Shown: positions 32,906 through 44,900 of the stretch, piece by piece | Position numbering within the stretch: the first letter of the stretch is position 1 | Layout of the letters: the number at the start of each line of letters is the position of its first letter | Source of the DNA: Mactromeris polynyma | Taxonomy: Eukaryota; Mollusca; Bivalvia; Venerida; Mactridae | DNA: 64,000 bases | Assembly: GCA_032209605.1 (NCBI GenBank) | Contig: JASFXZ010000035.1 | Span: 3,849,001-3,913,000 of the forward strand | Direction of reading: 5' to 3' | Translations under genes and position numbers: made by a program | The notes under the pieces: model-generated | Seen by the model: only the letters and a program-made list of their open reading frames with translations | The model's database searches: none | What the model was told of the DNA's origin: nothing

Positions 32906-34430
32906 GTCCATCAGCTAAAACTATTTTTTGAAAGATTAACTTCGGACAAAACTTATTTTAATAATTGGTGCAAAAGTCCTTATTTATCGGGAGACCAAAT
33001 CTAAATTTCAGGTTGCGTAACTTTATTATTCTCTCTGTTATGACCATTTGATTAAACAATGGGAAAAACTCACGCAATTTTCGAACCAAATGACAGTTCG
33101 CTAAACTTCACTGACAGGAGGCAGCCATTACGAACATGTATAAAAGCCGTATCACAGTACGGAATCCAAACTCCACGCACCGGTTATTCTATTACGCTCA
33201 CAGGTGATTTTCATGAGATCTCACCATTTATGGATTCCATAGTATACACGTATATACGTGTACATGTATATATATACATGTATATAGCTCTAGGACTTAT
33301 TTGTTATTCGAATCGTAAGTAGATCTAATGTTTTGGACTTAATACGACATGATTGCTAGCTTGCAGCTTCAAAGAAATCAGCTTAAAGAGCTTCCTGAAC
33401 TTGAAGCCAGAATAGCCATTTTTGTTCAAGATTGGGAAGTATGATTTCTAAATCAGAAAGGTTTTTATATTTACAAGTTGTTGAATTGTACTGCCATATT
33501 AAAAAAAAGAGAATTAAAAAAAAAATAAGAACAGTGAAAGTTTAGATATGACTTTTTAGGGAAGATACACAATGTAAAAATAATTTGAACTGGAAAAGAA
33601 CGTTGTCCTCCAGACAGTTTTCTGAAACCATAATAAAGTGACGTTTTGCTTCCCGACTAATGCATTTAGTGAAATAAATCATGTTCTAACGCGTTAGGTA
33701 TGTCAGATGCGATCATAGTGATGTCAATGACATATTATCAATATCCAATCCCTTTATGCAAGTGTGTATTCACTGACTATTCCCATAATGTTTCCTATCA
33801 GATTATCTCATACCGTGAAGTGATTGTATCGAAGGTTGAATGCAAGACTATCGTAACTCCTATGTATTTATATAGAATTTGCGATAGTCCTGCACTGAAC
33901 CCTCTTTATAAGTGACGGATAAACACAAACTAGAAAAAACTGCAAATGTTCTGTTATATAACATTCATATTTAACTTAACTGGAATTTGGTCCGGAACAT
34001 CAATTAAGGCATCATAAATTATTCCCTAGATTATCATTAATCGTTGCAGTAGTGAATTGTATTTTCTTGATCTCCGGAAAATTGATATCGGCGTTCCTGA
34101 AACAAGGCTTGTCTGGCCCATATTTCTTTTGTTCAGAACATTAAAATATCCCGTCCGCATACAAAGAGAACGGTTGGGGATGGAAACCAAGCTTTAACTT
34201 TATTGTGGAGTTACTGTTTGTTGATCAGAAATATCCATTTATGAACTCGATAACATATTGCCCAAGAGTGTAAACGGAAGTACCATTGATTGTAATCTAG
34301 TATGCATTAGCTAAAACAAATAAAATAATGATCGAACTTGTCAAAAGCAGTAATCAGGCGATTGGCATGTGACATACCATAAGCACTGACAGACAGTGAT
34401 TGGAGAGCTTCGGTTATAATATTATATATT
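32906..34430. other. Intergenic stretch upstream of the GPCR
   Basis: A palindromic TACATGTATATATATACATG microsatellite lies at about 33262-33285. A short reading at 33367-33438 has an acceptor-like TTGCAG and a donor-like GTATGA but no partner exons. No other feature. Confidence 0.4.
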
Positions 34431-34433
34431 CGT

Positions 34434-34441
34434 TATAAATA
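34434..34441 (+). promoter_or_regulatory. Candidate TATA box of the GPCR gene
   Basis: TATAAATA about 435 bases before the GPCR ATG, followed by AGGATCC. Position is compatible with a leader holding the repeats at 34675. Weak, because AT-rich flanks give such matches by chance. Confidence 0.25.
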
Positions 34442-34674
34442 TAAGGATCCGTTTTTAGTATGAACGTAGAGTAGAATCGCTGGAACGTTGAAATCGTAAT
34501 GCTTTGGTAAAAGTCAGATATAAGTGGTATATATACTATTATGGAGAATATCAAAACTTAGATACCTTGCGAGCATCAACCATTTAGTCAGTGTTGTCCT
34601 TGATTGGTATCTATACAAAGAGAAGTAAGGATAGATGAACTTTCTACAAAGAATTAATTGATAGTGAATTGGAA

Positions 34675-34868
34675 GTGATAAGAAGAGCATCAAAGACAAT
34701 TTGTAGGTTTTTTTGGAGTAGATTAGAAGAGCATGAACGTCAATTTGAAGTTTTGTTTGGAGTAGTTAAAAGAGCACCAAAGTTATTTATAAGATATTGG
34801 AGTAGATAAGAAGAGCATCTAGTTGAATTGGAATATATTGGAGTAAAGAGTGAAGAGCATCAACACAG
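34675..34868 (+). repeat. Quasi-tandem repeats in the GPCR leader
   Basis: The phrase TTGGAGTAGATAAGAAGAGCATC and variants recur about five times at 37-62 base spacing, ending directly at the presumed start codon. A related phrase (GAAGAAGAGCATCTAG) recurs at 37710. Confidence 0.7.
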
Positions 34869-34870
34869 AT

Positions 34871-36327
34871 ATGGAAACTGAATCGCAAATTAACCAATCA
34901 ACGCAAACGGATGAACACTTGGAATCTGATGTCCTCTTTATTACCAACACTGGTGCCAAGGTTTCACATGTATATTTTGTTGCATGCGTAATTACAGTAA
35001 TACTAGCAGGTTGGATTATCTCCTTAAATGGAATTGTGATTCATACATTGCTCTATCGTAAGGTATACAATGATGTGACCGATTATTTTGTTTCTTCGTT
35101 ATCAATAGCCGACATGGTAACAGGTGTAGTTCTAGTATACGTTACCTCATACAGTATGTTTCAATATCAAAACTTGCAGGAGTGTTTATTCAGATTTGGA
35201 TTAACATATACAGTTTCTCACAGTTCCTTCTGTCATATATTGGCTATAACCATAGACAGATATGTTAAAATCAAGTACCCATTAAAATACTTCACGCTTT
35301 TTACCAAGAAGACGGTGATAATAATATCATCAACAATTTGGATCATTTCCATTATCGTAGGATTGCTTCCATTACTTGGCTGGTATAAGGAATACAAAAG
35401 CAAAGAAAACAGTGTCACAGTCTGTAAATTCTTTGGCGTGCTGCTGATGAGTACTTCATATTCAACTTGACGATCAACCTCATTTTATCCCTAGGAACAC
35501 TAGGCTTTTATCTAGGCATTATTGTAGAGGCTGTTCTGATGCAAAAACGAATGAAAACAATGAGGGAAGGTACGCATACGAGCGGTTCTCCATTCCATGA
35601 CCATACTTGGAAATTTGTCAAAACAGTGGCCATTATTGTTCTTCTTTCAAATCTCTGCTGGATGCCGGGAAGTAAGTTGTATTACTTTACTTTGTACTTA
35701 ATCAGACAGTGTTATCAAATTGTAACATCATTTTACCGCCCATTTACTTTGTAAACACAAACCATTCATAACACAATGACTTGGAAACCATAAACATCCG
35801 GCTTCGTTTCCGCTTATCCATTCTGTATTGACTTTGCACTCAGTAATCACCGATATGCTAAGCCATTGGTACTAAAAACATTGACCACCATTTTCTTTAA
35901 TCACATGATTACATTTTTCACTAATATTGTGGCATATGAATTATATTTTGTTTGTGGATGACAGGTTAGTTTAGTTTTCTTAAGATAGCATAGCTTCTTA
36001 AATCAATACCTAACGAAATCAATCATGGTTAAGTTAATGATGACAGTTAAAAGAATTAAATCTCAATGTGTTTATATTACAGTCATCAGCATTATACTAC
36101 ATGTTTCTGGACGCTCGGAAAGTATGTCTATAGAATCAAGAGGAGAATTGATCACATACTGTGGACTTTGTATATTCCTGAATTCATTGATCAACCCTCT
36201 TATTTATGCTGTGAAGATTGATGCAGTAAAAACCCGATTTAAAAGGCTGTGTTGCTGTTCCAAACAACCAGGTGTACGATTACCGATCACTTCAAGGCAA
36301 GTGAGGATAGAACTGCTAAATACATAA
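34871..36327 (+). pseudogene. Class A GPCR with a frameshift, two exons
   Basis: Exon 1 is 34871-35671 (ends GGA A, donor GTAAGT); exon 2 is 36083-36327 (acceptor TTATATTACAG), joined in phase 1. A single base is missing between 35423 and 35446 in a GTGCTGCTG tract, before TM5; allowing for it gives 348 residues. Landmarks: N in TM1 (LNGIV), SIADM in TM2, Cys105 and Cys185 as the likely disulfide, IDRYVKIKYPLKY after TM3, GLLPLLGWY at the end of TM4, LCWMPG in TM6 and NPLIYA in TM7, then a CCC palmitoylation-like tail. The Cys-Phe-Phe, then Tyr-x-x-x-Asn pattern around TM5 and the short tail recall the MECA (adenosine/melanocortin-like) group, a weak guess. The rest of the frame is intact, so this may be a recent null allele or a sequencing error rather than an old pseudogene. 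Confidence 0.8.
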
Positions 36328-36955
36328 TATACGTTGCAATGAAGAAATATACATAAGCATTTTAAAATGTCATGATAAATGCTAGTGTGGAAGATGTAAA
36401 ATACTGTTTTGCTGGGATAAATCGACTGGGATAAAGAAATATAAACAATATCAGGCCAATAGGTTTAAATAAAAAGGCATTTTTTCTGGTATAGCCTTGT
36501 GCTTTTTCTACATGGTTTAACTCCAAACGCCATTGAGAAAACAAGTTTTTTCCAGAATGTCATACTAAATACGCATCTAGTATCCTATATGTATTGTTAA
36601 ATTACCGTTTTTACACACATATTATATACCAACACGTTGTTTGTATTAAAGAAAATGAACGAGAAACACAAGCATGCGTATTTATTTACAACTGTTTACA
36701 TTGACTAAATGGATGACAATAATCAAGTATGCAATGTATATATAGGAAGTTTATAATTTTGTATCTAGACCATACAGCAACAGCAATAACGTCGGATGGC
36801 ACAATAAGCTTTTGGACGTCGATGCACCTTTCTTGGGGTAGTCCATGAATGTAAATATAAAGACAAATATTACACTAGGGCTCATGAAATGACCTTCTGT
36901 CGAATGACGAGTTTTAGATTACTATACGCTGGAAAACGGATCATTCAACTCGCCT
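36328..36955. other. 3' flank of the GPCR gene
   Basis: Nothing beyond AT-rich sequence and an AATAAA-like run near 36468 that could serve as a poly(A) signal. Confidence 0.35.
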
Positions 36956-36959
36956 GTAT

Positions 36960-37080
36960 TTTAAATCGCATAACTTTAGCCTTATGTTTTATGGATTGTT
37001 GTTTTCCCGGAGGTCTGTGTGGTGAGGTGCTGTCTTATGTATGTGACTTTACCTGTAGCAACTTACATTCTCTCTTTTAC
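36960..37080 (+). repeat. Family R6 dispersed repeat
   Basis: CTTATGTTTTATGGATTGTTG, CCCGGAGGTCTGTGTGGTG and CCTGTAGCAACTTACATTC. Confidence 0.75.
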
Positions 37081-38990
37081 ATTCTAGAAACGTTCACAGT
37101 TTCGCAAACTGCGGCTCTAATCACACATAACTAAATGTTTGATGATAAACATGATACTATAAATGAAAAAAACAAATATTTTTACAATATTATAATGAAT
37201 CAATTGTAAATATGAAAACTATATTAAATTATAAAAGTGCAAATTGAATTAACGTAATGTGAAAATAAAAATTAGAGCGGTTATAAATATTAAGTGACAT
37301 CTTGAATACAACAAGTTAAATCTAATTTCTATGTGACCTTCGCATTGTGTGTAATGTTTCTGACCATAAATACACTTATGTTGTTGCAGTCTACAAGGGC
37401 TTTTCCACTGCAATGGATCAGTTTGACACTTTGTTCTTGTCCATTTTTTCAAATATGCTTATGTTAGCAATACAATCCGACATGATAATATTTACATAAG
37501 AAATAAAATCCAAAAATCTGATTAAATATAGCAAAATATACATGACTGTAAATGTTTAGCACAAACTTGTAATAATTATAAAACAACGCTGCTTGGTTAA
37601 AACTCCGAACGAATGTGAAAATCATATTGCTTTACGTTATACACTCTTGATGTTTACTATGACACACGAATGCCAATATCATTTGCAAATGTTTGTATAT
37701 CTGTAGCAAGAAGAAGAGCATCTAGCGAGTAAAATTAGAGTAAATGTTGTTCGTGTTAACATCAACTTCAATACTGCGGAAGCAAAATTCGAACTGCTCC
37801 TGGAAGAAAAGTAAAACATAAATATATATATTTATAAACTTAAAAAAAATATAAAATACATTCAGAGCAAATTAATTATGATTTTATAGCTGATATGATA
37901 TAAACTCTGTATACTAAGATAAGATAATATTTATTTCAGTAATAGTGTAGAAATGAAACGTGGTAAAAACAACATACATGAAATAACAGCAATGACATGT
38001 TGATCATATAGTTACACATATATGCAAGGACCATGAAATGCACACCAAAACAAGGGATAACACAAAAAAGAGAAATAGTATTCCTCTTATTTCCATCTTG
38101 GTCCCTGTATTTTACTGGTTTTATGGGATATTTCAGCAATGTAACCATACATAATGCGCAATGAACATACCGTACCGTCAATAATGTTTCACTTCCCGGT
38201 ATTTATATATACGCATACTACCAGGGGATTGAAACTGGCGTGTTTTGTTCATGTTTAATTCTGTCCCATGGCGTTTATTATGTATAACTTGTCAAAGTTT
38301 AGAGAGTTGTTCCCGATGATCCTTTTTGTTTTTTGTGTATTTTAAATCCGCGCAAACCATTAAGCACCTAGTTGCATCTATTTTGTTTCATCTTTGGGCT
38401 TTTCTGTTTCCCTGTTCTGTTCTAGTCAGTATTATTGTTAAGCCCTTCCCATTTTGAATTTTATTTCTAACCCAAAGGATGTTTGAATGTAGGGTTAATA
38501 TGTTTCTTTATAACATTCGCATTCAAAACACACTGAATCATTTATTCTCAGAATCACTGAAGGCGAACAACGTATGAGTCCTTACGGAGGATACCATGTC
38601 TAGTATGCACTTTCAAATACCGGTAGCGCCATTGATCGATTTTTCGTGTTCCTCAAAACATGACTTTATTACACATATTTGCCGTGTATCATAGATGTTA
38701 CCAAACGATACCATGTCTTAGATGCACTTTGTACAATTTTGCAACGTTACATATATTTGTCGTAGCTTGGAGGTAGTATATTTAGGTAGCCCTGCAAGTC
38801 ATATGATGTTAGCCCCCAGCGAGACAGATAGGTACGTCGTAAATGCTGGAATTTAGCGTATTTGAAATGAAGTAGATAATGCAGCGGTATTTCATTTTCT
38901 CTTCTTTGATGGCTACATGGTGGTTTAAACATCCTAAATTGACTTTATGTTACAAGCATATCTTCCATTTAAAAGGTAGTTAACCGCACA
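37081..38990. other. Intergenic stretch between the GPCR and PTPR genes
   Basis: Mostly AT-rich. On the minus strand, 38791-38747 could encode a C-terminal GYLNILPPSYDKYM ending in TAA. It has a good acceptor and a CTAAC branch-point-like motif upstream, and resembles a PTP D2 C-terminus, but its link to the PTPR gene is unproven. TTTATT at about 38462 and 38545 are possible minus-strand poly(A) signals. Confidence 0.35.
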
Positions 38991-38998
38991 CTTAACCG

Positions 38999-41900
38999 CT
39001 ATATTGCCATTGATTTACAAAATATATACTGAACATATTCTCTGTAACTAAATGAATATACAACCTTATTTGGAATTGCGGTTTTCCTGCGAGTACGAAT
39101 TCGCCTCAAAGTGTTTGGTACACTGACTTGACCTTCAGCCTCGATTTTTTCCAACAGAATACCGACAGCACAGAACAGGCCACTGCGTTTGGCGCCATTT
39201 CTAAAATGTTTGGAAATCAAGATATAGTTTTACAGTTTCAAGTTCATATATCATAATATATTTAAGCAACAATTGTGTCTATATCAGTCTAGTGATCAGT
39301 TTAATATAAAACAGGAACGTGAGGGATTCAATTGAATTTGCTGAAATGCATGTATATATCCTCTTTACCATCGATGTCATTGTTGTATCACTTTTAATAA
39401 CACTGTGCTTGCATTGCTCATTCATATAGTTCTTCTTTGATCACATTTGAAATATAACACAGAAATGCATGTCATACACTAAGCACGATGCTCATTCAGC
39501 AACAACACTGATAAGTTTGTAGTATATGTTTTATCATTTTACATCGATTGTGAAACACGTTCTTACAACTTGGAACAATCACTCTCAATGACTCTGTTCA
39601 GGGTTACTAGCCACTACTCGCTTTAGATACATTGATTGTGAAGTTCATGATCAAATCCGACTACATTCTGGCATCGAACGCATGATTTTCGAGACTCATC
39701 AGCTAACTTTAGTTGATATATTTATCAAATGACAACGTTGTATAGTGCATAACTTACAAGCAATGAACTAGAATGGGTGCCTTTGTATTCTTCATATCGT
39801 CCGCTTTGTTGCTGACATCCTTCACACACTGTGTAAACAATTGTACATCAGCAGGTACTTTCTCGTCACTTTTCCAATTAGTCAATTGGTAATGGTAAAC
39901 TACCTTTTCTCCCGATGAGTGCTGAAAAGTCAACAAATGAATAAAGCACGTCATACACTGAACCATTTCTCTTGAAAGATGATACCTAATTTCTGTATCA
40001 CTGTGTATGGGAAACTGAACTTGTCTTCTTAGCCTAACACACCTGAATCAAATGGGTTGCGCTTGTTTACAATCGTGTGATAGGCTTGAATGATACACTT
40101 CGTGTAGAAAAACGTATTCGATAATCGCAAACAGAATACAATTTACGTTTACATCTTTAAATGTAAGACTAAATTTCACAATAATAAATAAAACTGGAAA
40201 ATGTATTTGGTACAGTAATTGTAATATTTGATGCATACATTATTACAGAAACCAGCCTATCTTTGAACAATTTTGCATGTACTAAGGTGTTTACTCTGCA
40301 ATATGATAGTGTATATTATGATTTAAAATCCCATTTATTTCCACGACATCTTTGTTATATGTTATTTGAGCTGACATTCTTTATCAAAACACAATAGCTG
40401 CCTAAGAACGTGCAAAATGTTCTTACCTTGTCCTTGTTTGAGATTGTCAGTCTTCTCATTATGTAATTTGGCTTTGATTCACCCCTTGACGCTTTCAGAG
40501 TAAAAGGTCCACAGTTCAACACTTGATTGTCAGCTCCTAAATAATCACCAATCTCCTAAATATAAATACGCAATTCATTAACATATATTTGTTACTTTCT
40601 TTTTCATTTATATTATGAAATTGACTGTTTAATTTAAACCTAGTACGCTATGTATTCATATTATGCTATCTTACATTAACTTTGAAATAAAACGAGGAGG
40701 ATTTAAAGGTACTAAGACATATCTGACCTGTAAATTAATCTATAAAACCACGAAGAGCAATAGAACACACCAATTGTATGTTATTTATGAATAAATGTTC
40801 CCAACTTAAGTATTCATTTCAGATCGTTGTTTGAACAGACAATTGCACTAAACAGCGGGGTATCTGATATTTCTCATAACGTTATACAGTAAACATCTGA
40901 CACATTATTGTACAGGAAAGCACACGTTCACAAAAATTCCATATCTATGTAGTAGTTTATTATAAATTACTATCTAAATGAAGTTTAACTATCTTTATGG
41001 AAATTGATCAAAACAGTTTCAAACACAAATCTATGAAGCATACTGAAGGATAGATAAGCTGGCAGAATCAAACTGAACAATGTAATAGAGTAAAGTAAAA
41101 ATATTTCAGAGCATTGGAAACTTGATAAACATTGACTTACCGTCCCTATCAGCTCAACATCTTCCATCGATACAACACAGTAACAACTTTCTTGGAAAAT
41201 CAAACAAATGAAGTCCATTACAGTCCCTTGAAGAGGAGATTGAGCAATGATGTACTGGTCTTTTTTCTTGAATCCCTACAAAGTCATCATCAGCGTTTTA
41301 TTGTTGTCTATTTTAAAGGATTAAGGCGGAAACTTTTAGCTGAGTGGATCTTTATAAATGTCCATGACATGTAATGTAAACGAGAGAATGCATTAAACAA
41401 GCTGGTAACTCCCATTAGAGTTATGAGTTTAATGTAGACAGTCTTTTCTTTAGGTTAACAGTTAAACTACATTTTGAAAGCGAACACGAAACTTTCATTA
41501 TTTATTTATTCCCTTACAAGTGTGGAAGATTGTTAAAAAAGTAATGGTAACAACATAATTGTTTCAACGTATCATAATAACTTTTCCCTGTTTATGTGAT
41601 ATCTGGGTATTACTTACATTAACATACATGGCGTTGATATAGTCAGAGGAGTTGAAAGATCGGCATATGTATAATCGTGGTCTATGTCTGTCCGCTGTAT
41701 GCAATAATAAATGGATGTTTTGCTTTATTTGTCATACATTATCAACAAAAGTCAAAGTATAATATCCAGTCATTGTAATACACGTAGCTGTACATATATA
41801 CTACTACTTCATTACTATATTATTAAACATAATATTATGATAATAAACATATACCTTAATTTGACTGAGTGCATGACTTTTAAAATGTCTATACTTTGTT

Positions 41901-44900
41901 TTATTACAAATGAATTGAATTCATAACAAGAAATATCTTGATAAAAGATGGTCGGCGCAATTTGTTGTACAGTATAAAAATGCTGAGATGTTACGATTGA
42001 TGGTCACTTCAGATCAAAAATGGATTTTGGTAAATTCAACGATATTCAGTGGATTTCGGTAAGGTAACGTACCCTTTATCGAAAGGTTAACCAATCCGCG
42101 TCAACGTTAAAAACCTTGATGGTTAACGTAATATTTGATTGGTTTACACGACACTGATATGCAAATAGCAAAACCATGTAATTACGGCTGCATATACATG
42201 TATGTAACAAACGCAACTCAAACTGTTGTGTTACCTGGTATGTCACTATGTTTTCTATTCCTGTCACCATGGCAACCATTATTATTCCTTGCTTGAATTT
42301 CTTCTGATGTTTCGACTTCAATTACAGTCTTCAACAACTGCAACATAGTGCAACATGATAAAAACAAGTTGACAATGCCATAGCACTACATGTCAGTGAG
42401 CTTAATTAAGAATATATTAATAATAAAAACAATAATGATAAAGTAATAATATTTTTATTTTATTTAGGATAAGGTAATAGATGTAAATGTTCAGCACAAC
42501 ACTATATATCGTATTAAATTTGAATGTCTTGCATTACACGTATTTGTGGTACCAATACTGATATCATTATAGTAAATAAAATCCCCACCAAAAAATCAAG
42601 GAACTGAATCAAACCACACATTTCAATAATGCTTTCCTGTCATTTTTACTTTTTGTACTAGTACAATAGTATTTCATCGATTTGCGGCGACATCAAAACA
42701 ATTCAACAAAAGAAATTAATGGAAATTTTGAACAATTGTATTTCGAACATGATAAGAATATTATTTATTACACTAAAGTTTGTGTTGAACTCCGAGTCAC
42801 TTGTGTCCCTAATGTATGCACCGAACTCCTCCACACGAATTGCCTCGCATTGAAACGTCAGTGTATGCACCAGAGCCTTGTGGAGAAACTCATACTGCTC
42901 CTACAAAATAACAAAAACCGTAAAATTAATGAATCCCAGATACATTCTTATTCATCAACGCACATATTTGTTATGTTTTCTTTCATATTTAGTGCACCGA
43001 AATGCATCGATCATATAAAGGACGAAATTTAATTATAATCAATATCTGTGAAATTGTGTCATTGGGGAATGACTTATGTTTCTGATCGGTTCTCACAACG
43101 ACTTGTGCTTTCCCTCCTGTTTGTCCTTATTTATCTCCTAGGTTGTCCTTTATTGTCGGTCATGCTATTCTTTGTGCGTGTTCTCTTGCGTATTTACGCT
43201 TGCTACTCCTCATATATTTGGCGTTCCATATAGTAAGCCCACATATCTCCAAGCTCAAATTCAGCAGACTTCAGTTATACTTCCGGTTATACTTCCAGGT
43301 TAGGTTAGGTTGTCTTACTAACTTACCAGAGTCTGCACCATGTTAACTCGTTGATGTCTCATTTGGTTCACACATTCATAAAAGTTGATTCTCTCCCCTG
43401 CCTCTCCAGCTTCAGTTAACTTGTCTAGAGCAATGTACGTCCCAGTTCGCCCGATTCCAGCACTGATGTGACAAAAACAATAAATGAGAGGAGATACAAC
43501 ACAAACAGTCACCTCATATGTACACGAGAACAAGCACAAGATGCATTTTTGTAATACACACACATTCTTACTTTTTCTCGCGCACAAGGCATGTGGTGTT
43601 AGGCAATATATAACCAGATGAATTGAGGTAACAAATAACAGGCACAAGAGTCGATAACATCTTAGTTCATACAGAATAAACAATAGAATGGTGATTAGTA
43701 TAGCATTTAAAGATATGCACATAATTCATGACTTTAGTTTAAATTTATCTATTCTAAATCGTTTTACGTCTCGACTATACTCCCGATTTACGTCTTTACA
43801 TCACTATTTTTGTCTGCTTCCTGAGGTTACTAAACAGAACTTGTGACAAAATAGGGATAGTGAAATTCGTTACTGAACTCCGACCGGGGTCAACTCACGA
43901 CCTTCGGAAACAGGCGCTCTACCCCTCGACTATTACGCTTCCCTATCATCATATGGTAACCCCATTTTTTATAAGGTAAGGTACACTATAATTTATCAAA
44001 GTTTACAACCTGCAGTGGATAATAACGGGTCCATGTTGTACACGTGGCACATTTCTGACCCTTTGACGAAATTCTACCAGACTTGTGACTTCATCCGGAA
44101 TGCTCTTGTCTGGCCAGGCAGTATAATGTAATTGGTGAACGGTTCTCTTCTTTGATTTCTTATGGAACATAAATGGTCACATTATGTAGTGTCATTATGT
44201 TGGTATCTTAGCAGATGAACCGAACAAATCACTTACATCTACAAAGTATACGCTCACCACAAAGCGAGAACATGAACATAAATGCATACATGTTAACAAA
44301 TGCGTAGGAAAATGAACAGATAGAGGTTAATAAGGAAATTTATACATTCTTATTTGAACAACATCGAATGAAAACATGACATGATACTATCAAGAAATAT
44401 TTGATGGGGTTTCGTTTCATTAGTTATTGCAATGTGTATGATCCAGTATTGAGCCTTTCCAATTTTCTCCATCCTTTATATGACATCGTATGTTTCTTAA
44501 TTTGGTCCAGCATTATCAAAAGTACCTACATTTGACTCCTGTTCACAGTCGGTTTTTGTCCGATATCGGGATTAGTTCATAATAGTGTAAAAGTTAAGTA
44601 GTGTAAACTTATTCTAATGACGTACTTGTTTAGTTTTGAGGCCGCTAAATGTTTTATTTTAGTTCCTTTGCCATTCTCGTCCGCTTTATTTGTGTACTAT
44701 TTGTGCAGGAAGATTAAACCATTTAGGAATGTATTCGGCCGTTTCAAGCGTCTTCTCTTTCTCGCATCACAACCACGGAGGTACGCAATTAAATCGTGGC
44801 GAATACTTCATTTAAGGACGTTAAACGTTAAACTCATGTATATATACTCGTATGTACAGTGTTTTCAAATGTGTTCACTGATATTTGTCAAGTATATACT

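Noticed and set aside
33367..33438. Short plus-strand reading QLQRNQLKELPELEARIAIF with TTGCAG and GTATGA
   Set aside because: No partner exon and no recognised family. The match to splice sites is minimal.
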